Below are positions 1-8,568 of a stretch of 64,000 nucleotides of DNA, in pieces (position 1 is the stretch's first letter; the number at the start of each line of letters is the position of its first letter). The position numbers were made by a program, and so were the translations under genes. The notes under the pieces were generated by a model. That model had not been told where the DNA came from. It saw only the letters and a program-made list of their open reading frames with translations, and did not search any database. The DNA lies in assembly GCF_014649995.1 (NCBI RefSeq), contig NZ_BMUC01000024.1, forward strand, positions 1 through 64,000, written 5' to 3'. This stretch comes from Streptomyces griseoflavus. Lineage in GTDB: Bacteria > Actinomycetota > Actinomycetes > Streptomycetales > Streptomycetaceae.

Positions 1-2558
1 CCCGTACCGTCCGCACTCCCCCCACCGGACACATCCAGACACTTCCCACCGACCCCCTTCACCTCACCCGCGCGGGGGCCGCCGGTGGAGGTGGTGAAGG
101 AGAATTCGTCCACGTCGTACAGGGCTCCGGCCCCGCCCTTGAAGACGAGGTAGAGGGCGGTGGTGCCGGCCGGCAGGCCGGTGAGGGGCGTCGTGACGTC
201 CTGGAAGGTTTCCCAGCCGCCGGTGACCGGGACGGTGGCCGTGCCGAGCAGGGTGCCGGCCGGCGAGCCCGAGCGGACCTCGAGGGTGCCGCCGCTGCCG
301 CCGGAGGAGACGCGGGCGGTGAAGGCGGTGGTGTTGTCGAGGCTGTAGGGCGTGAAGGAGATCCAGTCGCCGTTGTGGATGTCGCCGACGGTCCTTCCGC
401 CGTGCGCGGGGGTGTGGTTGATGACCTGGACGCCCGCGGAGTCGCCGTAGTGTTCGGCCTGACGGTGGCTGGGCTGGGTGATGTGCTGGTCGTGGGTGGT
501 GAGCGCGGGCTGGCCGCCCGCGCCCCGGTCGGTGTACTCGGCGTCGATGACGCCGAAGATGTTGGCGTTGGGGTCGTGTTCGCCGTCCGCCAGGGTCTGC
601 AGGGTGCCGGTGCAGCCCGTGGCCGAGGTCTGCGGGTGTCCGTGGCTGTCGTGGCCGATGACGAAGGTGACCTTCACCCTGGCGCAGTCGATGGTCCCGT
701 CCTCCGGGTCGGCGACCGTGACCCTGAACGGGATGGCGTCGCCGAAGTCGTGGATCCGACCGTCGGCGGGTGCGTCGATCCGTACGGTCGGGGCGGTGTT
801 GCCGACGGTGATCCGCACGGAGGCGGTGGCGGACCTCCCCGAGGGGTCGGTGGCCTTGAGGGTGGCCGTGTACTGGCCGTTGGTGGTGTACGTGTGGGAG
901 GGGTTCGCGGCGGTGGAGGTGGCTCCGTCGCCGAAGGTCCAGGCGTGGGTGAGGGTGTCGCCGTCGGGGTCCGAGGTGCCGGCCGAGGAGAAGGCGACGG
1001 TGAGGGGCGCCGTGCCGGAGGTGGTGTTCGCGCGGGCCTGCGCGACGGGGGCGCGCCCGCCGGTGACGTGCTCGATGCGGTACAGGGCGGAGTTGGCGTC
1101 GCCGTTGAAGTAGCCGGTGCCGTAGTCCAGGACGTAGAGGGCTCCGTCCGGGCCGAAGGCCATGTCCATCACCTGCGTGCCGGTCCAGGGGAAGGAGTTG
1201 ATGGACTGCACGGTTCCGTCGCCGCCGGCCTCGATCCGTTTGATCCAGCGGCGGCCGAACTCACCGGCGAAGAAGTCGCCGTCGTACTCGGCCGGGAACT
1301 TCACCTCGGAGGTGGAGGCGGCGTCGTAGCGGTAGACGGGCCCGCCCATGGGTGACTCCGAGCCGTTGCCGAACTCGGGGACGGACCCGCCGTCGTAGGG
1401 GATCCATGCGGGCTGGGCGGGGGGCAGGTCGGTCAGGCCGGTGTTGCGCGGTGAGGTGTTCCTCGGCGCCGCGCAGTTGAAGGCGGGGCCCGGCGTGCCG
1501 GTGGCGAAGTCGTGGTCGGTGTAGGCGTTGTTGTTGCCGGTGCAGTAGGGCCAGCCGAAGTTGCCGGCCCGGGTGACGCGGTTGAACTCGACCTGCCCGG
1601 CGGGGCCTCGGGAGGGGTTGGCGGTTCCGGCGTCGGGGCCGTAGTCACCGACGTACACGGTGCCCGTGGCCTTGTCCACGCTCATCCGGAAGGGGTTGCG
1701 GAAGCCCATCGCGTAGATCTCGGGCCTCGTCCTCGCGGTGCCGGGCGCGAAGAGGTTGCCGGCGGGGATGCTGTAGGTCGCGTCGGCGTTGACCTTGATG
1801 CGGAGTATCTTGCCGCGCAGGTCGTTGGTGTTGCCGGAGGAACGCTGGGCGTCGTAGGCGGGGTTGCGCGAGGCGCGCTCGTCGATGGGCGTGTAGCCGT
1901 CGGAGGCGAAGGGGTTGGTGTCGTCGCCCGTGGAGAGGTAGAGGTTTCCCGCCGCGTCGAAGTCGATGTCGCCGCCGACGTGACAGCACAGACCGCGGGA
2001 GGCGGGCACGTCGAGGACCTTCTTCTCGCTTCCCGGGTCCAGTGTGCCGTCGGTCTTCAGGACGAAGCGGGACAGCCGGTTGACGCCGTCGAACGGGGCG
2101 AAGTCGGATGCCGTTCCGTCGGCGGGGGCGTCACCGGCCGGGGTGCTCGACCTGGGTGCGTAGTAGAGGTAGACGAAGCGGTTGGAGGAGAAGGCGGGGT
2201 CGGCCGCGACACCCTGGAGGCCCTCCTCGTCGTGGCTGTAGACGTCCAGTTTGCCCGCCACGGTGGTGGTGCCGGCGGCGTCGGTGCGCCGCAGTGTGCC
2301 GTCACGCGACGTGTGCAGCACCGAGCGGTCCGGCAGGACGGCCAGTGTCATCGGTTCGCCCATTTCGGCGACGCCCTTGGCGAGGGTGACCTGCTGGAAG
2401 TCCTCGGCCGCGGCGGCCCCGGCGGCGCCGCCCGGTCCTGCGGGGGCGGTCGTGGGAGCGGCGGTGGCGGGGGCCGCGGGCAGTGCCAGGCCCATCGCGC
2501 AGGCCACGGCCGTCAGCAGCGTGCGGACACGTCTGTGTCCGAGCGGTCTCGTGCGCAC
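1..2558 (-). CDS. Secreted PQQ-type sugar dehydrogenase (GSDH/sorbosone dehydrogenase-like) with PKD, CBM6-like and ricin-lectin domains; 3' end outside window
   Basis: Partial gene; its C-terminus lies beyond base 1. The GTG start at 2558 has an AGGAG seven bases upstream, and an upstream ATG is out of frame. Residues 1-33 form an Ala-rich signal peptide ending near ATAAP. Then comes a beta-propeller with glucose/sorbosone dehydrogenase features (CCHVGGDIDF, LYLSTGD, MGFRNPFR, GNFGWPYC). A PKD fold follows (AWTFGDGATS, PSHTYTTNGQY), then a carbohydrate-binding module (AEHYGDSAGVQ, DWISFTPY) and the start of a ricin-type beta-trefoil (GKCLDVSG) at the edge. Family knowledge suggests an exported PQQ/calcium-dependent oxidoreductase acting on polysaccharide-derived sugars. 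The substrate cannot be read from sequence. The GH5 gene downstream on the same strand fits a carbohydrate-use theme, but the two are separated by unrelated genes. Confidence 0.88.
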   Translation of the reverse strand, partial: MRTRPLGHRRVRTLLTAVACAMGLALPAAPATAAPTTAPAGPGGAAGAAAAEDFQQVTLAKGVAEMGEPMTLAVLPDRSVLHTSRDGTLRRTDAAGTTTVAGKLDVYSHDEEGLQGVAADPAFSSNRFVYLYYAPRSSTPAGDAPADGTASDFAPFDGVNRLSRFVLKTDGTLDPGSEKKVLDVPASRGLCCHVGGDIDFDAAGNLYLSTGDDTNPFASDGYTPIDERASRNPAYDAQRSSGNTNDLRGKILRIKVNADATYSIPAGNLFAPGTARTRPEIYAMGFRNPFRMSVDKATGTVYVGDYGPDAGTANPSRGPAGQVEFNRVTRAGNFGWPYCTGNNNAYTDHDFATGTPGPAFNCAAPRNTSPRNTGLTDLPPAQPAWIPYDGGSVPEFGNGSESPMGGPVYRYDAASTSEVKFPAEYDGDFFAGEFGRRWIKRIEAGGDGTVQSINSFPWTGTQVMDMAFGPDGALYVLDYGTGYFNGDANSALYRIEHVTGGRAPVAQARANTTSGTAPLTVAFSSAGTSDPDGDTLTHAWTFGDGATSTAANPSHTYTTNGQYTATLKATDPSGRSATASVRITVGNTAPTVRIDAPADGRIHDFGDAIPFRVTVADPEDGTIDCARVKVTFVIGHDSHGHPQTSATGCTGTLQTLADGEHDPNANIFGVIDAEYTDRGAGGQPALTTHDQHITQPSHRQAEHYGDSAGVQVINHTPAHGGRTVGDIHNGDWISFTPYSLDNTTAFTARVSSGGSGGTLEVRSGSPAGTLLGTATVPVTGGWETFQDVTTPLTGLPAGTTALYLVFKGGAGALYDVDEFSFTTSTGGPRAGEVKGVGGKCLDVSGGGSADGT

Positions 2559-3265
2559 AGAGATCTCCTGGTCATGGGGGGTTGCGGCGGTCCGGGGACC
2601 TGCCGTGAGGAGTCCGGGCGCGCGCCGTCGCGCCGTCGAGCGCCGGTCGGTTCACCCCGATCGGGCTCATGACCGGTTCATTTCAAGGAAGTTAGCGGGC
2701 CGCGCCCGAACGCGTAACCCCTTCGGCGTCCGGTCCCGCAACTTTTTCCTCGCCGGGGACAAAGTGCCGGGGTGAGGCGTCCGGGCCGGGCAGCTCGGTC
2801 CTGGGAGACCGGCGGAAGGGCGCGAGGCAGCCGATCAGCGCGCCTCCCGCGGCCCGGGCCGCGAGCGCCCAGCAGGTGGTGGATGTCCGGTGACCGCCGC
2901 GGTACGCGTAGTTCCGTACCGAAGTGACCGGGCGGGGAGTCGAGCACCGGGTCGACGACGATCACCGCGCCGAGCCCGGATGACGGCCCGTCAGGTTCGG
3001 ACCGGCGTGGGGCGTGCTCCGTCGCGGTGATCAGGTCGCCCGCGCCCGGCCGGGGGCCACCACGGCCACGGTCAGGTCCCCCGGCCGCGGAGAGTGGAAG
3101 GCACCGATGGACGACATCCCGCACGCCATCTCGAGAAGCGCGCCGCAGAGAAGGAGCATGGCCCGCGGGGTCACCGCGCGGCGCAGTTCGTCGCCTCTTC
3201 CCGTCGCGCACCGTGCCCTCGGTGTGCGTCGGTCGAAGTGGCGTCCGTGGTGTCTCGCGGCCCGG
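2559..3265. other. Gene-poor interval
   Basis: About 700 bases with open frames on both strands, as expected at this GC content. None has a convincing start, ribosome binding site or recognisable domain. It contains the upstream region of the sugar dehydrogenase (minus strand) and the end of the orphan ORF that stops at 3266. I see no RNA gene or terminator I would defend. Confidence 0.5.
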
Positions 3266-3544
3266 TCACCCGTCCGTGCCGCCGGCGTCGTCCGGTCCGG
3301 GCTCCGGCTCCCCGGTGAGCCGGCTCGCCAGGCGGTAGACGACGGTGACGTCGCGGTACTCCCGACCGGGGGAAACCCTGTCGGGCAGGTTGGTGCGGTC
3401 GCTTCGGCTCGACGACCGGCGCTCTCCCGCGCCGGGGAAGCGGACGGATGTCCTCGGCCACTCGGTGAAACGGAGCCGCTCGGCGCGGACGGTCGCCCCG
3501 AACGAGATGTCCGGCTCCTGGTGCCGCGGTCCCGCGGCCTCCGT
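3266..3544 (-). pseudogene. Orphan 92-codon ORF without a normal start, in frame behind the TGA of the repeat protein
   Basis: On the minus strand, 92 sense codons run from the TGA at 3547-3545 to a TGA at 3268-3266 in the same frame as the upstream gene. The product reads like a real small protein: ISFGATVRAERLRF, RTSVRFPG, SRSDRTNLPDRV, YRDVTVVYRLASRL. This looks more natural than the low-complexity Arg/Pro translations of the other frames. No ATG, GTG or TTG is available before the conserved-looking part; the first codon after the stop is ACG. It may be a decayed gene, a gene with a non-standard start, or a stop-codon readthrough extension of the preceding protein. Function unknown; called from sequence character and layout only. 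Confidence 0.45.
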
Positions 3545-4720
3545 TCAGGGCGGTTCCTGCGGCTCCTCGCCGGTACGGCGGCGACCGGTGCGCGGGGGCA
3601 GCTTGCCGTCCTCACCCCGCGCGCGCCGGGGGCGGGCGGTCGTCCGGCCACGGGAGGGCGCGCTCCGGTCCCGGTCCGCGGTCCGGCGGGGCGCGGAGCG
3701 TGCGGCGGGCCCGGTTCCGCTCGCGGAGGCGTCCTCGGCGGGCGGGGCGTCCGTGACGGCGTCGGCGGCCTGGTCCGCCGTTCGGCCCACCGCTTTGGTC
3801 GCGTCGCCGGCCTCGTCGGCCACGCCTCGGGTGACGCGGCCGGCCTCCTCGCCGGCCGTGCGGACGGCCCGGCCCGCCTCACCACCCACGTCCTCCGCCG
3901 CACGCCCGGCACCGCCACCCACGTCCCGCACCGCGCCGCCCGCATCACGGCCGACGTCCTCCACCGCCCGTCCGGCACCACCGCCCACGTCCTCCACGGC
4001 GGTCCCTGCCCCCTTGCCCACGTCCTCCACCGCCGTACCGGCACCACGGCCCACATCCTCCACCGCCGTGCCGGCACCACGGCCCACGTCCTCCACCGCG
4101 GTTCCCGCGCCCCTGCCCACGTCCTCCACCGCCGTACCGGCACCACGGCCCACGTCGCGGACGGCCGATCCGGCGCCCGTGCCCAGCTCGCCCACCGCTT
4201 GGCGGGCGCCGCCGCCGACGTCCCGGACCGCCGATCCGACTCCCCGTGCCAGTTCCTGCAGCAACTCCGGGTTGCGGTCGAGCGTGGTGAGCACCCGGTT
4301 GATGATCAGCGCGACGTTGTCGAGACGCACCCGGAGCTGGGCCTGCGCCTCCACGCCCGAGATCCCCAGGTGCACCCGGCCGAGCGTGACGTCGGCGCCC
4401 ACGTTCAGTTTGAGCAGGTCCAGCACCTCGGCCTGCAGCGATACGTGCGCCCGCAGGTCCTCGACCTCCAGGTCGATCTCGTCGACCTTCAGCAGGGGCA
4501 CGTCGAGGAAGACGTCGGGGCTCGCACCGGCCGCCGCGGGCCCGGCCCCCTGTTCCCCGGAAGGCGCCGTGTCCGCGTACTCGTCGTCGAAGGACTCCGG
4601 ATCCTCCTCGTAGGACCCCGAATCCTCGTCGTAGGACTCCGGCTCCTCGTCGTACTGCGCGGGCTCCGTGTACTCCTCGTCCGCCTCGACGTCCTCATCG
4701 CTCCCGGCGTTGTCGCGCAT
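3545..4720 (-). CDS. Acidic protein with about fourteen 11-residue (hendecad) repeats and a basic tail; function unknown
   Basis: 391 aa from the ATG at 4720, with GGGGAG seven bases upstream; longer in-frame starts would add Arg/Pro-rich shadow sequence. Residues 1-70 are strongly acidic and Tyr-rich. Residues 70-155 form a well-behaved alpha/beta-looking region (DVPLLKVDEIDLEVEDLRAH, LKLNVGADVTLG). Residues about 160-310 are repeats of the type AVEDVGRGAGT, several of them identical. The tail after 310 is rich in Arg, Pro and Ser. Repeats of 11 residues with Val/Ala spacing are typical of amphipathic, LEA-like or apolipoprotein-like helices that lie on membranes or fold on drying. The product has no signal peptide, so it is probably cytoplasmic. 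It shares its reading frame with the orphan ORF downstream. Confidence 0.75.
   Translation of the reverse strand: MRDNAGSDEDVEADEEYTEPAQYDEEPESYDEDSGSYEEDPESFDDEYADTAPSGEQGAGPAAAGASPDVFLDVPLLKVDEIDLEVEDLRAHVSLQAEVLDLLKLNVGADVTLGRVHLGISGVEAQAQLRVRLDNVALIINRVLTTLDRNPELLQELARGVGSAVRDVGGGARQAVGELGTGAGSAVRDVGRGAGTAVEDVGRGAGTAVEDVGRGAGTAVEDVGRGAGTAVEDVGKGAGTAVEDVGGGAGRAVEDVGRDAGGAVRDVGGGAGRAAEDVGGEAGRAVRTAGEEAGRVTRGVADEAGDATKAVGRTADQAADAVTDAPPAEDASASGTGPAARSAPRRTADRDRSAPSRGRTTARPRRARGEDGKLPPRTGRRRTGEEPQEPP
3890..4200. repeat. 33-bp coding minisatellite encoding hendecad repeats
   Basis: Near-identical 33-base units, each containing a GTCCTCCACCGC core followed by GTACCGGCACCACGGCCCAC or a close variant, are arranged head to tail. 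They encode the 11-residue repeats of the minus-strand gene. Because the unit is a multiple of three, copy-number changes by slippage or recombination would keep the frame. Confidence 0.75.
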
Positions 4721-4842
4721 CACCGTGCTCCCCACGAGGTCGCCGCTTCTTTCGTCCCATTTTGTTCCACTGTGCGGCTGTGTGCGAGGCAGGCGACGCC
4801 CGCACGGGTGAGGAGGGCGCCCGCGCGGATCTCCCGGACGCG

Positions 4843-6789
4843 TCAGCGGAGCGTGCGGCAGTGGAGGGCGTCCGGCGTGCGTGAGGAGCCGATGCGGCCG
4901 GTGAAGGCGATGCCGGCGGCGTACTCGTCGTCCGCGCACTGGCCCTTGTAGTGGCCCTGGGCGAAGTCACCGCCCTTGGGGAGGGCCGGCCGGTTGTCGC
5001 TCCGGTCGAACCAGACCGTACGGCCGCTCGTGCCGGTGATTCCTCCCGGTGCGGCCCTGGCGCACAGGGCGGCCGAGACCGCGGCGCCGCGGACGCTGTA
5101 GCCGGTGAGGAAGTGTCCGGCGGGGCACTGCAGTTTGGTGTAGCCGGACGCCCAGTCGCCGCCCGGCTGAACGTGCCGTTCGTCCCTGACGACTTCGTGT
5201 CCGCCGGCCGGGTCGCCCAGGTCCCCGGCCGTCACGTCGGAGCACAGGCCCCGGTTGCCCGTGTGGCTGAGGCCGAGGAGGCGCCGGCCGTCGGGGCACA
5301 CGGCCTTGCGTGCGCCGGAGTCCCAGTCGGACAGGCCGCGCATGCGGCGGGAGGCGACGAAGTCGGCGTGGTCGGGGCTGAGCATCGACCAGCCGGCCAC
5401 GGGGGCGACGTGTCCCGAGCGGCCTCCGCTTCGGATCAGCCGGGTCCATGCCCCGGCCCGCCAGTCGTCCCCGTCGTACAGGCCCATGCGGTGGCCCGCG
5501 GAGTCCCAGTGCAGCAGCGCCCAGCCGTTGCCCCGGCGGTTCTCGTGCCAGCCGACGAGCGGCCAGTACGCGAAGTCGGCATCCGTGCGGATCAGGTGGT
5601 CGACGAAGTTCTCGAACCAGGCCCGCTGTTCGGCGCCCGTCTCCTCCCGCCCGCCGACACCGAACTCGCTGATCCACACGGGGGCGGTGAAGTGCCGGTC
5701 GGCTTCGGCGGTGACGAAGAACGCCTGGCGGTTCAGCACGGTCGTCAGTTCGCCAGGAGAGAGGTCCTGGTAGCGGGGGTCGCTGGTTTCGCCGATTCCG
5801 GTGGCGCCGCTGTGCCGCGGGCCGGTGTAGCCGTAGAAGTGCGCCGAGTAGACGAGTTTGCCCGAGTCGACGAGGGTGTGCGAGAGCGCGCGGACGGGTT
5901 CCAGGGTGGGCCGCCCGTGCGCGAATCCGTCGACGGGGAGGCCGGTCCAGTTGATGCCTTCGACGATGACGAGGAGGTCGGGGTCGGCCTCGGTGAGGAT
6001 GCGGTCGCCGACGCGCTGGGAGGCGGTGAACCAGTCGTGGTGGTCGCCGCGGCCCCAGTTGGGGTCGTTCCAGATGTCGCGGCGGACCTCGTTGTAGAGA
6101 TCGGCGCCCACGACGCGCTTGTTGTCCCGGTAGCGGCCGGCCATGAACAGCCAGTCGCTCTCCCAGGCGGCCGTGGTCCGGCTCGCGTTCCAGCGTTCGT
6201 TGCCGTCGACTCCGCAGCACCAACGGGTGGTGTTGGTGTGGTTGTTGAGGATCACCGCGAGGTCGGCGTCGGTGAGGGCCCGCACCACGGCGTCGTACAC
6301 CTGGAGCGGGGTCTTGCCCCTGAGGGACGGATTGGCGGCGACGGCGGTGTCCGTGACGGGGCGGGTGTCGTGGATCATCTCGTTGGAGAAGGGCAGCCGG
6401 ACGCTGTTGATGCCGATCTCCCGGAATCCGGCGATGATCTCGGCCATCGGTGCGCGGTCGAGGCCGAGCGGTATCCGGTGGGCGTTCTCCCCCGCGTGGT
6501 GGTTGCCGTCCTCGTCCGCGCTTCCGGTCCCGTTCCAGGTGCCGCTGGCGCCGTGCCAGTTGCCGGAGCGGAGCCTGAACCGGTCACCTTCCGCGTCGAC
6601 GATCCAGCGGCCTCGCGTGCTGAGGGGGGCCGTCCAGTCGTCGCCGGCGGCCACCGTCCTCCCGGGGCCGGGTTCCACCGGGGCCGCCGACGCGACCGCG
6701 GGAACGGGCACCAGGACCACCGGCAGGAGGGCGATGATCAGGACTGCCTTGGTCAGGGAGTCGCGCACGGTCACCGTCCCGGTCGTCAT
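4843..6789 (-). CDS. Secreted glycoside hydrolase family 5 (cellulase-like) with Cys-containing C-terminal repeats
   Basis: 648 aa. A signal peptide spans residues 1-35 (hydrophobic stretch LIIALLPVVLVPVPAVASA). The catalytic domain covers about 55-450. Asn233-Glu234 in LYNEVRRD is the expected acid/base pair and Glu375 in WISEFGVGG the expected nucleophile, the GH5 signature. HFYGYTGPRH and the early RLPFSNEM block also fit clan GH-A. Residues 450-648 contain repeated CP-G-RLLGLSH / CPAGHFLTGYS / CADDEYAAGIAF elements with paired cysteines, probably a disulfide-stabilised ancillary domain. Likely role: endo-acting beta-glycan hydrolysis outside the cell; the exact glycan is unknown. The start at 6789 has a weak ribosome site and GTG at 6774 is an alternative. 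A 10-bp perfect palindrome lies just upstream (6804-6813). Confidence 0.88.
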   Translation of the reverse strand: MTTGTVTVRDSLTKAVLIIALLPVVLVPVPAVASAAPVEPGPGRTVAAGDDWTAPLSTRGRWIVDAEGDRFRLRSGNWHGASGTWNGTGSADEDGNHHAGENAHRIPLGLDRAPMAEIIAGFREIGINSVRLPFSNEMIHDTRPVTDTAVAANPSLRGKTPLQVYDAVVRALTDADLAVILNNHTNTTRWCCGVDGNERWNASRTTAAWESDWLFMAGRYRDNKRVVGADLYNEVRRDIWNDPNWGRGDHHDWFTASQRVGDRILTEADPDLLVIVEGINWTGLPVDGFAHGRPTLEPVRALSHTLVDSGKLVYSAHFYGYTGPRHSGATGIGETSDPRYQDLSPGELTTVLNRQAFFVTAEADRHFTAPVWISEFGVGGREETGAEQRAWFENFVDHLIRTDADFAYWPLVGWHENRRGNGWALLHWDSAGHRMGLYDGDDWRAGAWTRLIRSGGRSGHVAPVAGWSMLSPDHADFVASRRMRGLSDWDSGARKAVCPDGRRLLGLSHTGNRGLCSDVTAGDLGDPAGGHEVVRDERHVQPGGDWASGYTKLQCPAGHFLTGYSVRGAAVSAALCARAAPGGITGTSGRTVWFDRSDNRPALPKGGDFAQGHYKGQCADDEYAAGIAFTGRIGSSRTPDALHCRTLR

Positions 6790-6803
6790 CGCACGGACTG
6801 AGA

Positions 6804-6813
6804 TGTCATGACA
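6804..6813. promoter_or_regulatory. Short perfect palindrome upstream of the GH5 gene
   Basis: TGTCATGACA is its own reverse complement and sits 15 bases upstream of the GH5 start, in the divergent interval shared with the doxX-like gene. A related GTCATGATGA follows at once. It could be half of an operator, but no known consensus is matched and chance is not excluded. Confidence 0.25.
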
Positions 6814-6998
6814 GCGTCATGATGAGGCATCGGGTCGACGGGGTCCAGGGCACCTCGCGGCCCTTCCGGCGGTGGTCCTCCGCCGATGGGCCGCGCTCGG
6901 CTGAACCGTCGCGGCGCGGTGTGCGTACAGAAGAACAGACGTGCCGCGCGCCCGCGCGGCCCCGCGCTGTCACCGACCCGTCCAAGGAGTACCCAGCG

Positions 6999-7439
6999 AT
7001 GAGCACCGCCCGCCTGAGCGACCGGCTCGCCGGCCACCAACCTCTCGTTCTGGGTCTGTTCCGCATCGTTCTCGGCCTGTTGTTCGCCAGCGAGGGCGCC
7101 GCCACCCTCTTCGGTGTGCTGGACAGGGAGGCCAGCCCCGCGGGTGACTGGCCGTTCTGGTACGCCGGCCTGATCGAGCTCGTGTGCGGCGTCCTCGTCC
7201 TCCTCGGGGTCGCCACCCGCGGCGCCGCCTTCCTCAGCTCGGGAGCCATGGCCTTCGCCTACTTCACCGAACACCAGAAGGACGGCCTCTTCCCCCTGCA
7301 GAACGGCGGTCTGGCCCCGGCACTGTTCTGCTGGGGTTTCCTTCTCCTGGTCTTCTTCGGGCCGGGCTCCCTGAGCCTGTCGGGTCTGCTCCGCCGCGGC
7401 GACACCACCGGCGCAGCCGCGCCCGGGCAGGCCCGCTGA
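6999..7439 (+). CDS. DoxX family membrane protein
   Basis: 146 aa from the ATG at 6999, with AAGGAG ten bases upstream. Four hydrophobic segments are visible (LGLFRIVLGLLFASEGAATLF, FWYAGLIELVCGVLVLLGV, AAFLSSGAMAFAYFT, LAPALFCWGFLLLVFFGPG). The conserved DoxX features are present: an early FR-hLG-hFhxxG element, the PAGDWPFWYAGLIE turn, and a Thr/His-containing third helix followed by FPLQNGG. DoxX proteins are small quinone-associated or thiol-redox membrane proteins whose precise activity is mostly unknown. The gene stands alone and ends at a strong hairpin (7458-7483). Confidence 0.85.
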   Translation: MSTARLSDRLAGHQPLVLGLFRIVLGLLFASEGAATLFGVLDREASPAGDWPFWYAGLIELVCGVLVLLGVATRGAAFLSSGAMAFAYFTEHQKDGLFPLQNGGLAPALFCWGFLLLVFFGPGSLSLSGLLRRGDTTGAAAPGQAR

Positions 7440-7457
7440 CCGGGCGCGGGAGGGAGG

Positions 7458-7483
7458 GCGGGCCGCCACGGCCGGCGGCCCGC
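7458..7483. terminator. Stem-loop terminator after the doxX-like gene
   Basis: A perfect 10-bp stem (GCGGGCCGCC / GGCGGCCCGC) with a six-base loop starts 18 bases after the stop codon and is followed by TTCGCGTT. This is a typical Streptomyces terminator with little U-tract. Confidence 0.6.
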
Positions 7484-7558
7484 TTCGCGTTGCGGCCCCG
7501 GGGGACGTGGCGGAGACTGTGCCGGGGACGTCGGCAGTCCGGAAGAGGGCCTGGAACG

Positions 7559-8368
7559 ATGGGTGACTACGCGGACCTTCCCGGGATCAGGACGTGGTAC
7601 GAGGCGGAGGGAGCCGGCGATCCGCTGGTCCTGCTCCACGGCGGCTTCTGCACCAACGACACATGGGGCGCGCAGCGCGCCGACCTCGCCGCGGCATACC
7701 GCCTCCACCTGCCCGAGCGGCGCGCTCACGGACACACACCCGACGTCGAAGGCCCGCTCACCTACGAGGACATGGCCGAGGACACGGTGGCCTTCGTGGA
7801 ACGGGTCGTGGGGGAGCCCGCGCATCTGCTCGGCTGGAGCGACGGCGGCGTCGTCGCCCTGCTGGTCGCCCTCGCGCGGCCCGACCTGGTCCGCAAGGTG
7901 GTGGTGATCGGGGCCAACTTCCGCCCCGCGCCCGAGTGTTTCACCGAGCCGGCGATGCTCGACGCGCTGACGCCGGAAAGCCCCGACCTCACGTTCTTCC
8001 GAGAACTGTACGAGGCCGTGACCCCTGACGGAGTGGACCACTGGCCGGTCGTGGCGGCGAAGGTGACCGGCCTGTGGCGCACCGGGCCGACGCTCACCAC
8101 CGACGACCTGGCCCGCGTCCGGGCGCCGGTCCTCGTCGTCGTCGGCGACGACGACATGATGACGCTCGAGCACACGGCCGCCCTGTACCGCGCGATCCCG
8201 GACAGCAGGCTGGCCGTCGTCCCCGGAGCGTCCCATCTGGTCCCCCTGGAGAAACCCGCCGAGGTCAACCGGATGATTCTCGATCACCTGGAACAGGACA
8301 CCGTCGAGACGATGCTGCCCGTCCGGCGCGCAGCGGTACCGGGAGGCGGTGAGGGCGCCGCGGGCTGA
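7559..8368 (+). CDS. Alpha/beta hydrolase
   Basis: 269 aa from the ATG at 7559. The fold markers are in order: oxyanion-hole HGG (27-29), nucleophile elbow GWSDGG with Ser94, acid in VVVGDDDMM near residue 200, and catalytic His in PGASHLVPLEKP near residue 222. The lid region is short. Such proteins are esterases, lactonases or peptidases of undefined substrate, cytoplasmic here because no signal is present. The N-terminal block GIRTWYEAEGAGDPLVLLHG is close to the pimeloyl-ACP-esterase-like group. The ribosome site upstream is poor (GGCCTGGAACG). Neighbours are unrelated, so context does not refine the role. Confidence 0.85.
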   Translation: MGDYADLPGIRTWYEAEGAGDPLVLLHGGFCTNDTWGAQRADLAAAYRLHLPERRAHGHTPDVEGPLTYEDMAEDTVAFVERVVGEPAHLLGWSDGGVVALLVALARPDLVRKVVVIGANFRPAPECFTEPAMLDALTPESPDLTFFRELYEAVTPDGVDHWPVVAAKVTGLWRTGPTLTTDDLARVRAPVLVVVGDDDMMTLEHTAALYRAIPDSRLAVVPGASHLVPLEKPAEVNRMILDHLEQDTVETMLPVRRAAVPGGGEGAAG

Positions 8369-8568
8369 GGGCGCACACCACCGAGGGCTACGGGGCCGCC
8401 GCCACGGCACGGAAGGGCGGACACACGAGCGGCGTGGATCACCACCGGCGGCGTCCGGCGGGTGCACCGTCCGCCGTGATCCGGCAGGGAGGCATTCACC
8501 GCCTGTATCGGGGCAAGCGGCGTCGTACGGCAACTCGCCCGCACCGAGACAGAGATGAAGGTGACGAC

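Noticed and set aside
2678-3211. 177-codon minus-strand open frame upstream of the sugar dehydrogenase
   Set aside because: Arg/Pro/Gly-rich, no ribosome site and no recognisable domain; high GC keeps many frames open.
3890-4200. Evenly spaced repeats that could be taken for a CRISPR array
   Set aside because: Units abut without unique spacers and encode in-frame 11-residue protein repeats.
3014-4951. Long plus-strand frame opposite the hendecad protein
   Set aside because: Its His/Arg-rich repeat product is the antisense shadow of the 33-bp coding repeats.
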